DNA of 47,850 nt from Desulfobulbaceae bacterium (GCA_024763055.1 JANTGH010000009.1:1-47850), one strand, 5' to 3'. Shown: positions 1-8,387, counted from the first letter of the stretch. Program-made: numbers and translations. Notes: generated by a model from the letters alone, not told the origin.

Positions 1-130
1 TCGTGTGTGCCGGGACGATTCACAACATACTACTTGTATAGTTGAGACCCGCCCCGACACACTACTCCTTGTATATCTGTGTTTTTACTTAGCCATCCTT
101 GTGCATATTTTGATTTTTTACGAGTTCATC
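1..130. repeat. Dispersed repeat, copy 1 (truncated by window edge)
   Basis: This stretch matches 30880-31009 at roughly 80 percent identity by hand alignment, with only one compensating one-base gap pair. It contains an imperfect inverted repeat (GTGTGTGCCGGGACG against CGCCCCGACACAC, about 3-64) and ends with TTTTTTACGAGTTCATCAA, which resembles the terminal inverted repeats of small non-autonomous elements. Its left end lies outside the window. No coding potential is evident. Confidence 0.75.
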
Positions 131-215
131 AACGCTCATAGACACAACACCTCCTGATAAAAATAGGGCTCAAACACCATAACATACTGAGTTACCGCTT
201 TAAAATAATATTTCA

Positions 216-245
216 TTGTTGTTTTCGACCATCATATGGTACAAT
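216..245 (+). promoter_or_regulatory. Possible sigma-70 promoter for the secreted SGNH-like gene
   Basis: A -35-like TTGTTG (216-221) is followed after 18 bases by a -10-like TACAAT (240-245). Transcription would start near 252, about 77 bases before the ATG at 329. The -35 is weak, so this is only a plausible call. Confidence 0.3.
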
Positions 246-328
246 ATTATGTTTAGAGATTTTCTTGTTGTCGAATTACCCGTCTCCTCTGTTATCCGGC
301 ACTTTCACATATATTCAGGAGGTCAGCC

Positions 329-1612
329 ATGAAAAATACCTGGAAATCAATATCCATACAATCCCTCAAGTTGTTGCTTGTATTCTTCTTGCTTTTCCCT
401 GTTTCGCCCGCCTGTGCCGCAATTCTTATTGACCACAGCTCCACTGATATTACGATTATACCGCAGAACTGGCTAACATCGGCCAAACAGTCCCTTCATA
501 TTGCCTATGGTCATACCTCCCACGGCAGTCAATTAACCAGCGGGATGACCGGACTCATTGGGTTTGCCAATGGCGGCGGCCTTGGCCTGTCGCTGCCTCA
601 AGATATTTTTAACTGGAATAGAGGTGGCACAGGTGGAGCATTGGACTTGAGGGAAGGAGATGGTTATGGCAGCGGCGATATGGACCACGACTGCGGTTAT
701 TATCCAAACTGGATCAATGAGACAAGAGACTATCTTGGGACACCTGATCCGGCAACCGGACTCGGAACCACTAACCCGGAAATCAATGTCATCATCTGGT
801 CTTGGTGTGGAGAAGCATCAGGATACACAGAACAGCAGATGATAGATCAATATCTCGCACCGATGTCGCAATTGGAAACAGAGTATCCCGGCGTCACCTT
901 TGTCTATATGACCGGACATTCCGATGGCAGCGGCGAAGGTGGGAATTTACATGCCCGCAATCAACAAATCAAAAATTACGCCATCCAGAACAACAAGGTG
1001 TTGTATGATTTTTACGATATTGAGCTTTATGACCCTGATGGAAACTATTACGGAGATAAAGCCGTCAACGATCATTGCGATTATGATTCAGACGGCAACG
1101 GCTCACGCGACAGCAACTGGGCTACGGACTGGCAAAATTCACATATTGAGGGTACTGATTGGTACAGTTGCGGCTGCGCTCACAGCCAGGCATTAAATTG
1201 TAACCGCAAAGCCTATGCCGCCTGGAACCTCTTCGCCCGAATTGCGGGCTGGCCCGGAGTGGGAGCAGACACCGATCCTCCCGTGCGAACAGATGGAAGC
1301 CCCTCAGGCATGCTTCCCGCCGGGACCACTCAGGCTACTCTATCACTGCAAACAGACGAAAACGCGACCTGTAAGTATACAACAACAGAGAACACTGCTT
1401 ATAACGCCATGACGGTCACTTTTTCCGGTACGGGGGCAACTGCTCATTCCGCTTCGATTACCGGCCTGCGGGACGGAGATGTTTACAACTATTATGTCCG
1501 TTGCCGGGACGGAGCGGGCAACGTAAACAGTGACGATTTCACCATTTCATTTCGCGTGGGCGATGCAATGGCAATGGAATCCGTTCTGCACCTGATGCTC
1601 AAAGAAAAATAA
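329..1612 (+). CDS. Secreted SGNH-hydrolase-like protein with C-terminal Fn3-like domain
   Basis: The 427-residue protein starts at an ATG six bases after a strong AGGAGG. Residues 1-30 form a signal peptide (KS-rich start, long Leu/Phe core, ACAA cleavage region), so it is exported. Residues 35-310 carry YGHTSHGSQL, a run of hydrophobic strands (INVIIWSWCG, VTFVYMTGH) and HARNQQIKNYA with a downstream YDFYDIE. This pattern resembles SGNH/GDSL-type esterase folds, with the Ser of SHGSQ as candidate nucleophile. Residues 320-415 form a beta-sandwich of the recurrent type LPAGTTQATLSLQTDENATCKY ... YYVRCRDGAGN, often attached to secreted enzymes in Deltaproteobacteria. The substrate is unknown. 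There is no clear anchor at the C-terminus, and the gene is monocistronic in view. Confidence 0.75.
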   Translation: MKNTWKSISIQSLKLLLVFFLLFPVSPACAAILIDHSSTDITIIPQNWLTSAKQSLHIAYGHTSHGSQLTSGMTGLIGFANGGGLGLSLPQDIFNWNRGGTGGALDLREGDGYGSGDMDHDCGYYPNWINETRDYLGTPDPATGLGTTNPEINVIIWSWCGEASGYTEQQMIDQYLAPMSQLETEYPGVTFVYMTGHSDGSGEGGNLHARNQQIKNYAIQNNKVLYDFYDIELYDPDGNYYGDKAVNDHCDYDSDGNGSRDSNWATDWQNSHIEGTDWYSCGCAHSQALNCNRKAYAAWNLFARIAGWPGVGADTDPPVRTDGSPSGMLPAGTTQATLSLQTDENATCKYTTTENTAYNAMTVTFSGTGATAHSASITGLRDGDVYNYYVRCRDGAGNVNSDDFTISFRVGDAMAMESVLHLMLKEK

Positions 1613-1677
1613 TGGCCATTCCTGCCATAACACATGGGGGAAGCAAAAAAGCGAGACAATAGAGCTACAAGGGCTGC

Positions 1678-2631
1678 TCACGCCTCATCGATAATGACCT
1701 CAATGGCCCTGTCAATCAGCTCCGGGGTGTCGGCCTGCAGGCAGACAATTCCGGATTTTCGCGGCAGGATCTTTTTCATCAGACCGGTGAGCACGGTTTT
1801 GGGACCAAGCTCGACAAACACCTGCACGCCTTCAGCCACCATCTGATTGATAATCTCAAACCAGCGTACGCGGGAGGCAATCTGCCGGGCCATAATTTTT
1901 CGTATTTCTTCGGGATCGTTTTCCTCTTTTGCGGTCACATTAAACAGCAGCGGCACCTGCGGCGCCAGGAAAGAAACAGCAGCCATAAAGCCGGAAAAAT
2001 CTTCCACGGCCCCGGCAACAAGCGGACTGTGATTGGCCACGCTCACCTTAAGCGCGATGACCTTTCCTCCCAGCTCGCCACAAAGCGCTGAAATTTCGTC
2101 AAGCCCCTTGTTGTCCCCGGAAACGACCACCTGTTTCTCCGAATTATGATTGGCAACAACGGCCACGCCATCCCCGGTCGATCTCTTAAGTATTTCATCC
2201 ACCTGCTCTATGGTGAGCCCAAGAACTGCTCGCATGCCACCGGGATGAGCCGCGCCTTCACGTTCCATCAGCTCACCACGTCTGGTGACCAGGCGCATGG
2301 TGTTTTCGCGGCTGAGTACTCCGGCCGCCTGCAGGGCGGAATATTCACCAAGGCTGTGCCCGGCAACATAGGCGGGTTTAAAATCAGGCAGCCGCGCGCG
2401 CAGATACTGATGGCAGGCAAGGTTGACGGCCGTCAGGGCCGGCTGCAGATACAGAACCCGGGTCAATTCCTCCAGCGGGCCGTCAAAACAGAGTTTTTCA
2501 AGTTCAATCCCACTGATTTTCTCGGCCATGGCAAACAACTGCCCGGCATCTTCAGAGGTCTCGACAAAGGACCTGCCCATTCCTACATACTGTGAGCCCT
2601 GGCCGGGAAAAAGGAGAGCTGTTTTTTTCAT
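1678..2631 (-). CDS. fabD: Malonyl-CoA:ACP transacylase
   Basis: FabD moves malonyl groups from CoA to acyl carrier protein for fatty-acid chain elongation in the cytoplasm. The 317-residue length is normal for the family. Visible motifs are GQGSQ (10-14), the nucleophile elbow GHSLGEYSAL with Ser93, the acyl-binding Arg pair at 117-118 (TRRGELM) and the catalytic His201 in VANHSPLV. It is the last gene of ileS-lspA-fabD, 56 bases after lspA. Other fab genes are not in the window, which is unusual because fabD commonly sits beside fabH or fabG. No strong ribosome site precedes the ATG. Confidence 0.97.
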   Translation of the reverse strand: MKKTALLFPGQGSQYVGMGRSFVETSEDAGQLFAMAEKISGIELEKLCFDGPLEELTRVLYLQPALTAVNLACHQYLRARLPDFKPAYVAGHSLGEYSALQAAGVLSRENTMRLVTRRGELMEREGAAHPGGMRAVLGLTIEQVDEILKRSTGDGVAVVANHNSEKQVVVSGDNKGLDEISALCGELGGKVIALKVSVANHSPLVAGAVEDFSGFMAAVSFLAPQVPLLFNVTAKEENDPEEIRKIMARQIASRVRWFEIINQMVAEGVQVFVELGPKTVLTGLMKKILPRKSGIVCLQADTPELIDRAIEVIIDEA

Positions 2632-2687
2632 TTTTTATTTATTCTGGTTAAATTCAATAATCAGGGGGCGGGTTAGAGTTTCAGCGT

Positions 2688-3164
2688 TCAAGCTTTAGAG
2701 CGTTTTCCTGACTGCAGCACGTTGACAAACAGAAAAATCCCGACGCCAACTGTTATTGCCGAATCAGCAACATTAAAAGCAGGCCAATGGTGCGAGGAAA
2801 CATAAAAATCAAGAAAATCAACAACAAAGCCAAGACGCACCCGGTCGATCAGGTTACCGACAGCTCCCCCGGCAATCATGGCCAGACTCACCGTGTACCA
2901 GTGACTTTCAGCGCTGATTTTTTTGTGGAGAAAAAAAATTGCCGCCAAGGCAATCCCGGCAACCCCTATAAAAAAAACCTGCCTCCAGGAGGTGGCATGA
3001 CCGGCAAGAATACCAAAAGCAGCCCCGGTATTGGTCAGGTAGGTCAAATTAAAAAGGCCTGGAATAATCTCCATAGATTCATAGAGAATAAAATGGTGCA
3101 CTACCCATAACTTGGTCAGCTGGTCCAGAATAACGACCAGGAAAAAAAGAATTCCGAAATACAC
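2688..3164 (-). CDS. lspA: Lipoprotein signal peptidase (signal peptidase II)
   Basis: LspA is the inner-membrane aspartyl protease that removes signal peptides from diacylglyceryl-modified prolipoproteins. The 158-residue protein has four hydrophobic segments (about 1-25, 62-80, 92-108, 132-150). The catalytic Asp motifs are GNLIDR..VVDF (Asp116) and FNVADSA (Asp134). The start is a GTG, because no ATG lies near the expected N-terminus and the next Met would remove the first membrane segment. It begins 10 bases after ileS ends. The ileS-lspA pair is conserved in many bacteria, so co-transcription is very likely. Confidence 0.95.
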   Translation of the reverse strand: MYFGILFFLVVILDQLTKLWVVHHFILYESMEIIPGLFNLTYLTNTGAAFGILAGHATSWRQVFFIGVAGIALAAIFFLHKKISAESHWYTVSLAMIAGGAVGNLIDRVRLGFVVDFLDFYVSSHHWPAFNVADSAITVGVGIFLFVNVLQSGKRSKA

Positions 3165-3174
3165 GGGCCGCGTC

Positions 3175-6000
3175 TCAGGAGCTCAGGCTTCGGACCACGT
3201 CACAACAACGGGCGCACAGGGTCGGATGTTCATCATCCCTGCCCACGGAATCTTCAATTACCCAGCAGCGTTCGCATTTTGCACCGGTTGCAGGCCTGAC
3301 CCCAATGGTCATCCCCTCCACATCCTCGGCCATACCAATTTCCATGCCCTCGCCTTTCTCTAACCTGTCGACCATCTGCAGACTGGAAACAATGCACAGC
3401 TCTTTAATAAGTTCAAGATTTTCCGCTAAAAAATCCCCGAGTTCGCCACCGGCTTCAAGCAGGACTGCTGCATCCAGGGAAAGCCCGATCACCTTGTCGC
3501 GCCGGGCAGCCTCAAGGACCCTGGTAATCTCGCCGCGAATCTGCAACAGTCGCTCCCATCGATCATCCAGTTTTTTATCCGACGCAATATCATCGACCTT
3601 CGGAAATTCAGTGAAGAAGACGGATTGTGATAACGGCGCGTCCTGGGCCAGGCCATGAAAATATTCCCAGGCCTCGGCGGTTGTAAAGCAAAGAATGGGC
3701 GCCATCAATCGCAACAGGCCGTCAAGGATTCTATAAATCACGGTCTGGGCTGCTCGGCGTTTTGGATCATCGGGTAGGGAACAGTACAGCCGGTCTTTTA
3801 AGATATCCATGTACAGGCTGGAAACAACGGTGCCGCAAAAGTTATGCAGACTGTGATAGATGGCATGAAATTCATATTCTTGATAGGCCCTGATCACTCG
3901 TTGCACCAGTTCGGCATATCGACTGAGTGCCCAGCGATCAAGTTCGGTGAAGGATTCTTCGGAAACCGTGTGCTGTTCAGGATCAAAATCCGATAAATTA
4001 CTGAGAAGAAAACGGATGGTGTTGCGCATCTTTCGGTAGGCGTCGGAGACGTGTTTCAAGATTTCATCGGAAACCTTGACATCATCTTGATAGTTCTCAC
4101 TCGCCACCCAGAGCCGCAACACCTCGGCGCCGTACTTGTCGATCACCTCCTGGGGAGCAACGACATTGCCCACGGACTTGGACATTTTCTTACCCTGCCC
4201 GTCCACAACATACCCATGGGTAAGCACCCCTTTAAATGGAGCGCGGCCCCGGGTTCCCACCGAGGTCAACAGGGAGGACTGAAACCAGCCACGATGCTGA
4301 TCGCTGCCTTCAAGATAAAGATCTGCCGGGGAACGAAGCTCGCTGCGCCGCTCAAGAACCGCTGCATGGCTGGTGCCGGAATCAAACCAGACATCAAGGA
4401 TGTCTGTTTCTTTACGAAACGCGGTTGATCCGCAGGAACACTGCACGTCTGCGCCGACAAAATCAGCGGCCTCGTATTTAAACCAGGCATCAGCGCCTTC
4501 CCGCGCGAACAGTTCCTCAATCCGGGTGCAGACCTGCCTGTTTTTCAGCACTTCGCCGCATTTGGCGCAGGTCAGCACGGTAAGAGGCACACCCCAGGAA
4601 CGCTGCCGGGAAAGGCACCAGTCCGGCCTGGACTCCACCATGCCGTAAATACGCTGCTTGCCCCAGGCCGGTGTCCAGATAACCTCGTCAATGGCCTTGA
4701 GCGCCTTTTGGCGAAGGTCGTTTTTTTCCATGGAGATAAACCACTGCTCAGTGGCCCGGTAGATAACCGGTTTTTTACATCGCCAGCAGTGGGGATAACT
4801 ATGAACAAGGGCCGCCTCCCTGATGAGAGAGCCGTCCGCAGCCATATCATCGTTGATCTCCCGGTTGACCTCGGGCACCTGTCTGCCCTCGTATTTTCCG
4901 GCTTCAGCAGTGTAACAGCCGACATCATCCACGGGCGAAAGAATTTCAAGTCCATAGCGAAGCCCGGTCAAATAATCGTCAGCGCCATGTCCAGGCGCGG
5001 TATGGACGCAGCCGGTACCGGATTCAGCCGTGACATAATCGGCAAGCACGAGCAGAGAATCACGGTCCATAAAGGGATGCCGACATTTTTTTCCCTCAAG
5101 CACGGTCGCGTCAAAGGTGGCAAGCACCGTATAATCGTCAATGCCGAATTCAGCAAAGCACTGCTCGACAAGTTCTTTGGCAAGAATCCATACCTCACCG
5201 CCGGTTTCAACAGCGGCATAGACAAAATCAGGATGAAAGGCCACGCCCATGTTTGCGGGCAGGGTCCAGGGTGTTGTAGTCCATATTACAACCGAGACCG
5301 CACGACCGCTCAGTTCCGGCGCAATTTTCACCGGATCATTTTTAAGCGGAAACTTGACATAAATTGAAGGTGAGGTGTGATCGGCATAATCAACCTCTGC
5401 CTCGGCCAGGGCCGTATTACAGGTGGAACACCAGTACACCGGCTTTCGTGAACGAACAACGGAACCCGACAGCAGAAATGTATTAAATTCAGCGGCAATA
5501 TCGGCTTCATATTGAAAATTCATGGTCAGATAGGGATTTTCCCACTCACCAAGTACGCCCAATCGCTTAAATTGATTTCTTTGTGTTTTTATCCATTTTT
5601 CCGCATACTTTCGGCAGGCTCCACGCTTGGCAAGCAGCGGAATGGTCTGTTTCTTTTCTCCCAGCTCCTTGTCCACATTATGCTCGATGGGCAGGCCGTG
5701 ACAATCCCATCCCGGAACATAGGGCGCGTCAAAACCGGCCATCCGACGCGAGCGGAGAATAATATCTTTCAGCACCTTGTTAAAGGCGGTGCCAAGATGA
5801 ATATTGCCGTTGGCATAGGGCGGGCCGTCATGGAGAATATATTGCGGCCGTCCTTTGGTTGCCTCTTGCCATTGATGATACAGATCTTCCCTGTCCCAGC
5901 GTTTCAGATACATCGGCTCTTTCTGGGTCAGGTTGGCCTTCATTTTGAACTTGGTTTTGGGCAGATTCAGTGTGTCCCTGTAGTCCATGCTCTTACTCAT
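3175..6000 (-). CDS. ileS: Isoleucyl-tRNA synthetase
   Basis: IleS charges tRNA-Ile and edits misactivated valine. The 941-residue class I synthetase shows PYANGNIHLG with the HIGH-type signature (68-71), KMSKS at about 605-609, the GWDCHGLPIE segment typical of IleS, and a C-terminal zinc site formed by CERC and CARCC (about 905-935). It heads the ileS-lspA-fabD operon. The ATG at 6000 has no recognisable Shine-Dalgarno sequence. It lies two bases after the stop of a 22-codon upstream ORF, so translation may be coupled to that ORF. Met5 is an alternative start. Confidence 0.98.
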   Translation of the reverse strand: MSKSMDYRDTLNLPKTKFKMKANLTQKEPMYLKRWDREDLYHQWQEATKGRPQYILHDGPPYANGNIHLGTAFNKVLKDIILRSRRMAGFDAPYVPGWDCHGLPIEHNVDKELGEKKQTIPLLAKRGACRKYAEKWIKTQRNQFKRLGVLGEWENPYLTMNFQYEADIAAEFNTFLLSGSVVRSRKPVYWCSTCNTALAEAEVDYADHTSPSIYVKFPLKNDPVKIAPELSGRAVSVVIWTTTPWTLPANMGVAFHPDFVYAAVETGGEVWILAKELVEQCFAEFGIDDYTVLATFDATVLEGKKCRHPFMDRDSLLVLADYVTAESGTGCVHTAPGHGADDYLTGLRYGLEILSPVDDVGCYTAEAGKYEGRQVPEVNREINDDMAADGSLIREAALVHSYPHCWRCKKPVIYRATEQWFISMEKNDLRQKALKAIDEVIWTPAWGKQRIYGMVESRPDWCLSRQRSWGVPLTVLTCAKCGEVLKNRQVCTRIEELFAREGADAWFKYEAADFVGADVQCSCGSTAFRKETDILDVWFDSGTSHAAVLERRSELRSPADLYLEGSDQHRGWFQSSLLTSVGTRGRAPFKGVLTHGYVVDGQGKKMSKSVGNVVAPQEVIDKYGAEVLRLWVASENYQDDVKVSDEILKHVSDAYRKMRNTIRFLLSNLSDFDPEQHTVSEESFTELDRWALSRYAELVQRVIRAYQEYEFHAIYHSLHNFCGTVVSSLYMDILKDRLYCSLPDDPKRRAAQTVIYRILDGLLRLMAPILCFTTAEAWEYFHGLAQDAPLSQSVFFTEFPKVDDIASDKKLDDRWERLLQIRGEITRVLEAARRDKVIGLSLDAAVLLEAGGELGDFLAENLELIKELCIVSSLQMVDRLEKGEGMEIGMAEDVEGMTIGVRPATGAKCERCWVIEDSVGRDDEHPTLCARCCDVVRSLSS

Positions 6001-6002
6001 AA

Positions 6003-6071
6003 TTAAGGGTTGGCAAAATCAGAAAAATCCGGGCAATCCCGGAGGATAATTACAAAAACAAGGCTCTTCAT
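6003..6071 (-). CDS. Candidate leader peptide for ileS, rich in branched-chain codons
   Basis: This 22-codon ORF (MKSLVFVIILRDCPDF...) lies between a good promoter and ileS. Residues 4-10 are LVFVIIL, with two consecutive Ile codons at 6045-6050. The 5' arm of an intrinsic terminator begins two bases after the second Ile codon. The stop codon is two bases before the ileS ATG. The layout is that expected of an amino-acid-sensing attenuator: a ribosome stalled for lack of charged tRNA-Ile would cover the terminator arm. The weak point is its ribosome site (only CGAG seven bases upstream). Translation of this ORF is inferred, not shown. Confidence 0.45.
   Translation of the reverse strand: MKSLVFVIILRDCPDFSDFANP
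6023..6043 (-). terminator. Intrinsic terminator or attenuator upstream of ileS
   Basis: On the minus strand TCCGGG-ATTG-CCCGGA forms a six-pair stem with a four-base loop, followed at once by TTTTT. It lies only 23 bases before the ileS start and inside the candidate leader ORF. It therefore cannot simply end the cobO transcript unless the ileS promoter (seen at 6145-6172) reads through it. An upstream CCGGA (6083-6087) could pair with the TCCGG arm as a competing fold. Confidence 0.6.
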
Positions 6072-6144
6072 ACAGCTCGGTATCCGGTCAACGACAGAGA
6101 AAGTATTCTTCGGCGGATCGTAGAGCGAGCCACAAAAAAGAAGA

Positions 6145-6172
6145 ATTTTACCAAGTAAGCGGGAAGTTGCAA
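6145..6172 (-). promoter_or_regulatory. Probable sigma-70 promoter of ileS-lspA-fabD
   Basis: On the minus strand TTGCAA (6167-6172) is separated by 16 bases from TAAAAT (6145-6150), which matches the -10 consensus at five of six positions. Transcription would begin near 6138 and give a leader of about 138 bases before ileS. That leader contains the small ORF and the terminator described separately. Confidence 0.55.
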
Positions 6173-6213
6173 GGGAAAAGGCGGGGCGCCGGCCAAATGG
6201 CGCAAGAAACAGG

Positions 6214-6747
6214 TTAAAACTCAATCCCCTTCTGAGCCTTGACGCCCTTTGCATAGGGATGTTTGATCTCCCGCATATCGGTCACAAGATCAGCAGCCTC
6301 GATGAGCCCGGGGCTTGCGCCGCGACCGGTAACAACCACATGCATGCCGGCCGGCCGGGAAGAAAGTCCGGCAAGAAGATCCTCTTCACTGATCATTTTA
6401 TAGGTGACAAGGTAGGTCAGCTCGTCAAGAATAACCAACTGATGTTGATTCTTCCGAAGAATTTCACATGCAAATTTCCAGGCCGCGCGGGCCTTGGCAA
6501 TGTCTTTTTCCAGGTCATCCGACTTCCAGGTAAAGCCTCTGCCCATCACATGCACATCAAACATGTCGGCAAAACATCCAGCCGATTTGAGTTCCCCGGA
6601 CTGCCGGTCCCCCTTGATGAACTGGACCATTGCCACTCTTTGTCCGTGCCCAAGGGCGCGAAACGCAAGACCCAGGGCCGCCGTTGTCTTGCCTTTGCCG
6701 TTGCCGGTAAAAACCAGCAGCAACCCTTTTTTTCCGGTTTTCTTCAT
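6214..6747 (-). CDS. cobO: Cob(I)alamin adenosyltransferase (CobO/BtuR type)
   Basis: The enzyme transfers the adenosyl group of ATP to the cobalt of cob(I)alamin or its corrinoid precursors, making coenzyme B12 forms. The 177-residue protein has the P-loop GNGKGKTTA (15-23), AMVQFIKGD and the conserved VILDELTY segment, all diagnostic of the CobA/CobO/BtuR family. It overlaps the end of the upstream methyltransferase gene by four bases (ATGA), so the two are translationally coupled. No other cobalamin gene is visible nearby. The window does not show whether it serves synthesis or salvage. Confidence 0.95.
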   Translation of the reverse strand: MKKTGKKGLLLVFTGNGKGKTTAALGLAFRALGHGQRVAMVQFIKGDRQSGELKSAGCFADMFDVHVMGRGFTWKSDDLEKDIAKARAAWKFACEILRKNQHQLVILDELTYLVTYKMISEEDLLAGLSSRPAGMHVVVTGRGASPGLIEAADLVTDMREIKHPYAKGVKAQKGIEF

Positions 6748-7343
6748 CTGGGCCCTCTCTTGCTTCTCGTGGTTACAGCCGCCGGATGTTGCGGCAAGCC
6801 ATCAGTAAGGGGGCGTCCATGCTGGCGAACATATTCATACAGAACAATTGAGGTGGCAACGCTGACATTTAAACTCTGGACGTGTCCCCACTGGGGAATG
6901 GAAAAGGAGGCTATCTCAGGGTATGATGTTCTGTCAAAACTCAAACCAAATTCCTCATGCCCAAAAATAAAAGCCGATTTTTTCGGCAGACTCTTCGCAC
7001 CCAATATCTTCTGTTGCCCGGGTTCAAAAATTATACTAGAATATCCGCGTCCTGCAACCTCCTGGTAACAGGCATCAAAATTTTCATGTTGAAAAAATGG
7101 TATCCAGCGCACCGAACCCTTGGCCGGATCGGGGTCAAAAAACTCTATGTTCACAAGATGTATTTCACGAATGCTGAAGGCATCAGCAGTCCTGAAAATT
7201 TTACCAATATTAAAGTCGGGTTTCAGGCCATCCAGGATGACAATACAGGGATGGAGTCCCGGTGCGGCCCCCACCATGTTTCTTCTTGCCGCCCGGATGA
7301 AGCGGGCATGCATATCAAGCCTTCGCTTGCGTTTGCGCCGCAT
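6744..7343 (-). CDS. SpoU/TrmH-family RNA 2'-O-ribose methyltransferase
   Basis: This family uses S-adenosylmethionine to methylate ribose in tRNA or rRNA through a trefoil-knot fold. The 199-residue protein shows motif 1 (FNIGKIFRTADAF, with Asn and Arg), motif 2 (FIFGHEEFGLS) and motif 3 (SIPQWGHVQSLNVSVATSIVLYE). There is no N-terminal substrate-binding domain of the RlmB type, which fits TrmH-like enzymes, but the target base cannot be read from sequence. The lysine/arginine-rich start may bind RNA. The gene overlaps cobO by four bases. Met11 is an alternative start. Confidence 0.9.
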   Translation of the reverse strand: MRRKRKRRLDMHARFIRAARRNMVGAAPGLHPCIVILDGLKPDFNIGKIFRTADAFSIREIHLVNIEFFDPDPAKGSVRWIPFFQHENFDACYQEVAGRGYSSIIFEPGQQKILGAKSLPKKSAFIFGHEEFGLSFDRTSYPEIASFSIPQWGHVQSLNVSVATSIVLYEYVRQHGRPLTDGLPQHPAAVTTRSKRGPR

Positions 7344-7820
7344 GGTTTCACTTGCAAAGTAGACTTTTTTCTGACAGTATAATCACTCAGCAGAGTACCT
7401 TGAAAAATCAGGTTTTTTGTTCAGCGGAGCAGCTCGAGGTCTGCGAAAAATTTTACCCCAGACACCAAGCCGTTAGCGTGGTTCCAAAGATACAATTTTG
7501 AGCATAACGCCGAGGTTGAATAAAAAGACAATTTTTTCAGGTGACCTGTAAATTCATTGCCCGTGTACTACCATAAAACAAACAAAATGTACCAGGACAA
7601 AATAACCCCTTCTATTGCGAATCAGTACAGCGAGTGTAATTTTCAGGTCCACCCGCAAACATGATACTGTTATGCTGTTAGGGAAAATCAGTACAGCGAG
7701 TGTAATTTTCAGGTCCACCCGCAAACATGATACTGTTATGCTGTTAGGGAAATCAGCCAAAGTCTCACTGTTTGGTGGCCGATTCCTGAACAAATCACGT
7801 AGAAGAACAGGAGTAGAGCG
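7344..7820. other. Non-coding gap between divergent genes, with a tandem repeat
   Basis: These 477 bases separate the minus-strand methyltransferase gene from the plus-strand zinc-ribbon gene. I see no supported gene, RNA or terminator. The only clear structure is the 66-bp duplication at 7621-7752. A minus-strand open frame crosses the duplication but has no start signal or family resemblance and is not annotated. Confidence 0.6.
7621..7752. repeat. Perfect 66-bp tandem duplication
   Basis: Two adjacent identical copies occupy 7621-7686 and 7687-7752, each starting ATCAGTACAGCGAGTG and ending GTTAGGGAAA. Only the run of A at the junction varies. Identity implies a recent duplication or slippage event. 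It lies 69 bases upstream of the TTG start at 7821 and might duplicate a regulatory site. Confidence 0.95.
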
Positions 7821-8387
7821 TTGACAAAACAAAAGACCGACTGTTGTGATCTTTGCGGACAGCAAAAAAAACTGCAGGTTCATGGCAACCGGCAGGTCTG
7901 TTCAACCTGCAAAGCCATTATCAGTCATGTGAAAAATCATCCGGACGAGATAAAAAAAGTCTGGTGTGAACTCTATGATGAACCCATCCTGCCCCGTTCA
8001 CAGCATCATCCCTTACAAGATGAGGGCGAATTGCCGGACGTGCTGGATGGAAAACGATACCGGACCGTGGACCGGGAAGATAATAAATGGTATCTTTCTA
8101 TCAGTGAGGTTGATGGAAATCCGGTGGAAGTCTTTGCCTCAACAGCCTTTGACCGTGATAATGAGCTGCAGTCACGCATCTCCAACCTGACAACCATTAC
8201 CCGGCTTATTTCGCTCATGCTTCGCCATATATTTCTTGGCGAACGGTTGACCCTTGAAAAATGCCTGAAACAAATAAAGCGCAGCTCCCGCCAACGGGAC
8301 GACCTGCCCGATATGCTTTACGGCGTCTTGAGCCGTTACTCACGGCAAGAGGCGACCCCATCATCCGACGATCACCAAAGCGCGTAA
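7821..8387 (+). CDS. Stand-alone zinc-ribbon plus TSCPD-like domain protein
   Basis: The 188-residue protein starts at TTG, chosen because AGGAG (7809-7813) precedes it at good spacing and the first internal Met is far inside. Residues 8-32 hold two CxxC knuckles (CDLC and CSTC), a likely zinc ribbon. Residues 72-168 (DVLDGKRYRTVDREDNKWYL..ISEVDGNPVEVF ... RLISLMLRHIFLGE..LEKCLKQIKR) resemble the TSCPD domain at the C-terminus of B12-dependent class II ribonucleotide reductase NrdJ. The catalytic barrel of NrdJ is absent, so it cannot be a reductase by itself. A role in regulating or assisting NrdJ is possible but inferred. No nrd gene is in the window. It precedes the stressosome-like operon by 359 bases. 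Confidence 0.85.
   Translation: MTKQKTDCCDLCGQQKKLQVHGNRQVCSTCKAIISHVKNHPDEIKKVWCELYDEPILPRSQHHPLQDEGELPDVLDGKRYRTVDREDNKWYLSISEVDGNPVEVFASTAFDRDNELQSRISNLTTITRLISLMLRHIFLGERLTLEKCLKQIKRSSRQRDDLPDMLYGVLSRYSRQEATPSSDDHQSA

Noticed and set aside
6001-6138. T-box riboswitch upstream of ileS
   Set aside because: No conserved T-box sequence (AGGGTGGNACCGCG-like) or specifier stem is visible in the leader.
6003-6254. 83-codon version of the ileS leader frame
   Set aside because: It starts inside cobO and upstream of the promoter; only the 22-codon portion lies on the predicted leader RNA.
7621-7752. CRISPR array
   Set aside because: Only two copies, directly adjacent, with no spacers and no cas genes nearby.
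7554-7883. Minus-strand frame of 109 codons containing a repeated peptide
   Set aside because: The repeat in the peptide only reflects the 66-bp DNA duplication (a multiple of three); no start signal or family pattern.
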